DNA of 64,000 bases. It comes from Rhodoferax sp. WC2427. GTDB taxonomy: Bacteria; Pseudomonadota; Gammaproteobacteria; Burkholderiales; Burkholderiaceae_C. The DNA lies in NCBI RefSeq assembly GCF_040822085.1, contig NZ_CP162006.1:3100001-3164000 (forward strand). Reading direction: 5' to 3'. Below the pieces are notes generated by a model that did not search any database, was not told where the DNA came from, and saw nothing but the letters and a program-made list of their open reading frames with translations. Positions 62,204 through 64,000 of this stretch are shown piece by piece (positions within the stretch are counted from its first letter, which is position 1; every line of letters starts with the position of its first letter). Made by a program: the position numbers and the translations under genes.

Positions 62204-64000
62204 ATGAGCCAATTGAACTTCCCCTCTGGTCGCCGTATCGACCTCGCCTGCCTGGGCCGCCTGGCAGTGGATCTGTACGCCCAACAATTCGGCAGCCGTC
62301 TGGAAGACGCACGCAGCATGGCCATGTACCTGGGCGGCAGCTCGGCCAACCTGGCCTTTGGCGTGGCCCGCCTGGGGCTCAAAAGCGCCATGCTGTCCCG
62401 CGTGGGCAACGAGCAAATGGGCCGTTTCCTCACCGAAACCCTGGCGCAAGAGGGCTGCGACACTAGCCAGGTGCAGATCGACCCCGAGCGCCTGACCGGC
62501 ATGGTCCTGCTGGGCCTGAAAGACCGCGACACCTTCCCCCTGCTGTTCATGCGCGAAAACTGCGCCGACATGGCGGTCGATGCCAGCGAGATCCGCGAAG
62601 ATTTCATTGCCCAGTGCCGCGCCCTGGCCATCACCGGCACCCACCTCAGCACGCCGGGCACCCGCAGCGCCTCCCTGGCCGCCCTGGCCTACGGCAAAAA
62701 GCACGGCGTGGTCCGCGTGCTCGACATCGACTACCGCCCGGTGCTCTGGGGCCTGACCAGCCGCGGCGCAGGCGAAAACCGCTATGTACCGGATGCACAC
62801 GTGACCCAGCAGCTGCAGGAAGTGCTGCCCGAGTTCGACCTGCTGGTGGGCACCGAAGAAGAATTCTTCATCGCCGGGGGGATCGCGGGCGACCTGATGG
62901 CCTGCCTGCGCGCCGTGCGCCAGCTCAGCGCCGCCACCCTGGTGGTCAAGCGCGGGGCCGACGGCTGCACCGTGATCGAAGGCGACATCCCCACCCACAT
63001 CGACGACTCCCCCACCTTCAAAGGCGAGCGGGTCGAGGTGCTGAACGTGCTGGGCGCGGGCGATTCCTTCCTGTCCGGCCTGATGGCCAGCCTGCTGCAG
63101 GGTAAAAACTGGGCCCAATCCACCCAGGTCGCCAATGCCTGCGGCGCCATCGTGGTGTCGCGCCACGCCTGCTCCGCTGCCATGCCCACACCGGCTGAAT
63201 TGGCCCACTGGTTTGGCGGCAGCCGCAACCCGAAGGTGGATGCCGACCAACAGCTCGCCCATCTGCACCGCGTTACCGCGGCCCGCCCGGACTGGAACGA
63301 GATGTGCGTGCTGGCGTTTGACCACCGCAGCCAGTTTTTCGACATGGTGCGCGAGGCCGGTGCCGACGAATCCCGCATTCCCGCCCTCAAGAAGCTGCTG
63401 GTAGAGACCGCCGAACAGGTGGAAACCAGCCACAGCCTGCAAGGCCATCTGGGCGTGCTGATCGACGGCGGCGACTATGGCCGCGACGCCCTGGCCAGCG
63501 CCACCGGGCGTGGCTGGTGGGTGGGCAGGCCCATCGAGCTGCCCAGCTCGCGCCCGCTGCGCTTCGACGGCACCCGCTCGGTCGGCAGCGCCCTGATGAA
63601 CTGGCCCACCGAGCAGGTGGTGAAGTGCTTGGTGCACTACCACCCCGACGACCACTACACCTTGCGCCTGGAGCAAGAGCAAAAAGTGCTGGAGCTCTGG
63701 GAGGCCACCCGCGCCAGCGGCAACGAGCTGCTGCTGGAGATCATCTGCCCCCGTGCCCAGACCCCCGCGGGCACCGAAGATGCCGCCGTGCTGCGCGCCG
63801 TGAAGCGCTTCTACAACCTGGGCGTGCAGCCCGAGTGGTGGAAGCTGGCCCCCATGCAGCCCCAGGGTTGGACCGACCTGGCCGCCCTGGTGGCCGAGCG
63901 CGACCCCTACTGCCGTGGCGCCGTCATCCTGGGCCTGAACCAGCCGCTGCAACTGCTGGCCGACAGCTTTGCCCAAGCCACCAACCCCATCGTCAAGGGC
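62204..64000 (+). CDS. iolC: 5-dehydro-2-deoxygluconokinase fused to DUF2090 (IolC-type), partial
   Basis: The first 599 codons of a gene that continues past the window; no stop is seen. It begins MSQLNFPSGRRIDLACLGRL, then a PfkB kinase domain (about 10-320) with MYLGGSSANLAFGVARLGLK and the catalytic NVLGAGDSFLSGL; from about 345 a DUF2090/aldolase-like domain with CVLAFDHRSQFFDM and EIICPRAQTP. This fusion is known in proteobacterial inositol clusters: it phosphorylates 2-deoxy-5-keto-gluconate and probably acts on the product too. Divergent from the sugar transporter. No clear ribosome-binding site precedes the ATG. Confidence 0.93.
   Translation, partial: MSQLNFPSGRRIDLACLGRLAVDLYAQQFGSRLEDARSMAMYLGGSSANLAFGVARLGLKSAMLSRVGNEQMGRFLTETLAQEGCDTSQVQIDPERLTGMVLLGLKDRDTFPLLFMRENCADMAVDASEIREDFIAQCRALAITGTHLSTPGTRSASLAALAYGKKHGVVRVLDIDYRPVLWGLTSRGAGENRYVPDAHVTQQLQEVLPEFDLLVGTEEEFFIAGGIAGDLMACLRAVRQLSAATLVVKRGADGCTVIEGDIPTHIDDSPTFKGERVEVLNVLGAGDSFLSGLMASLLQGKNWAQSTQVANACGAIVVSRHACSAAMPTPAELAHWFGGSRNPKVDADQQLAHLHRVTAARPDWNEMCVLAFDHRSQFFDMVREAGADESRIPALKKLLVETAEQVETSHSLQGHLGVLIDGGDYGRDALASATGRGWWVGRPIELPSSRPLRFDGTRSVGSALMNWPTEQVVKCLVHYHPDDHYTLRLEQEQKVLELWEATRASGNELLLEIICPRAQTPAGTEDAAVLRAVKRFYNLGVQPEWWKLAPMQPQGWTDLAALVAERDPYCRGAVILGLNQPLQLLADSFAQATNPIVKG

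Overview
The window looks like chromosomal DNA of a betaproteobacterium of the order Burkholderiales, most likely family Comamonadaceae (Rhodoferax, Acidovorax or Polaromonas relatives). This is inferred from high GC content, the lpxK-trm112-kdsB-adk and ben/cat/pca gene arrangements, the Gram-negative porin type, and a short palindromic repeat family (core GATAGCTGCT followed by GCGCTTAT/AATAAGCG-like halves) that recurs between and even inside genes. The genus cannot be fixed from the sequence alone.

Layout. (1) 1-5100: one end of an integrated, satellite-like mobile element, all on the minus strand: tyrosine integrase, AlpA-type regulator, a run of overlapping small unknown genes, a Toprim primase-like protein and the start of a probable DUF3987 protein; it abuts the 3' end of icd. 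(2) 5193-20850: housekeeping genes: icd, a DUF192 protein, sodB, xseA, exbB/exbD, lpxK, trm112, kdsB, adk, an asparaginase, lexA with two SOS boxes, a D-2-hydroxyacid dehydrogenase, a FimV-like protein and a Crp/Fnr regulator; then tRNA-Arg(UCU). (3) 21145-33312: an amino-sugar module: nagA, a two-component system co-transcribed with a sugar-binding protein, and a divergent operon with a second binding protein, two permeases, an ATPase, a BadF-type (GlcNAc) kinase, a YdcF-like protein and a NagB-II-like isomerase/deaminase. (4) 34594-50560: a compact aromatic pathway: benzoate uptake (benK, benE), benABCD to catechol, catA, catB, catC, pcaD, pcaIJ and pcaF to succinyl-CoA and acetyl-CoA, with two LysR and one IclR regulators and a bacteriohemerythrin next to catA. 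(5) 50582-56605: a sensory block: ANTAR response regulator, multi-PAS HisKA_2 kinase, decayed c-di-GMP genes, cheW and a chemoreceptor. (6) 56606-64000: a porin flanked by a duplicated 3' region and an IS30-like scar, then a sugar (probably myo-inositol) ABC transporter divergent from iolC, which runs off the end.

Together regions 3, 4 and 6 form three carbon-source modules, each with its own uptake, catabolic and regulatory parts. The least ordinary parts are the icd-linked element with a four-fold 9-bp repeat around the integrase start, the SBP-RR-HK operon facing a second SBP operon across direct repeats, the hemerythrin attached to the catechol dioxygenase operon, and the scarred region 53.4-58.3 kb with broken HD-GYP, possible EAL, IS30 and porin fragments. 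All names rest on reading the translations by eye; no database search was run.
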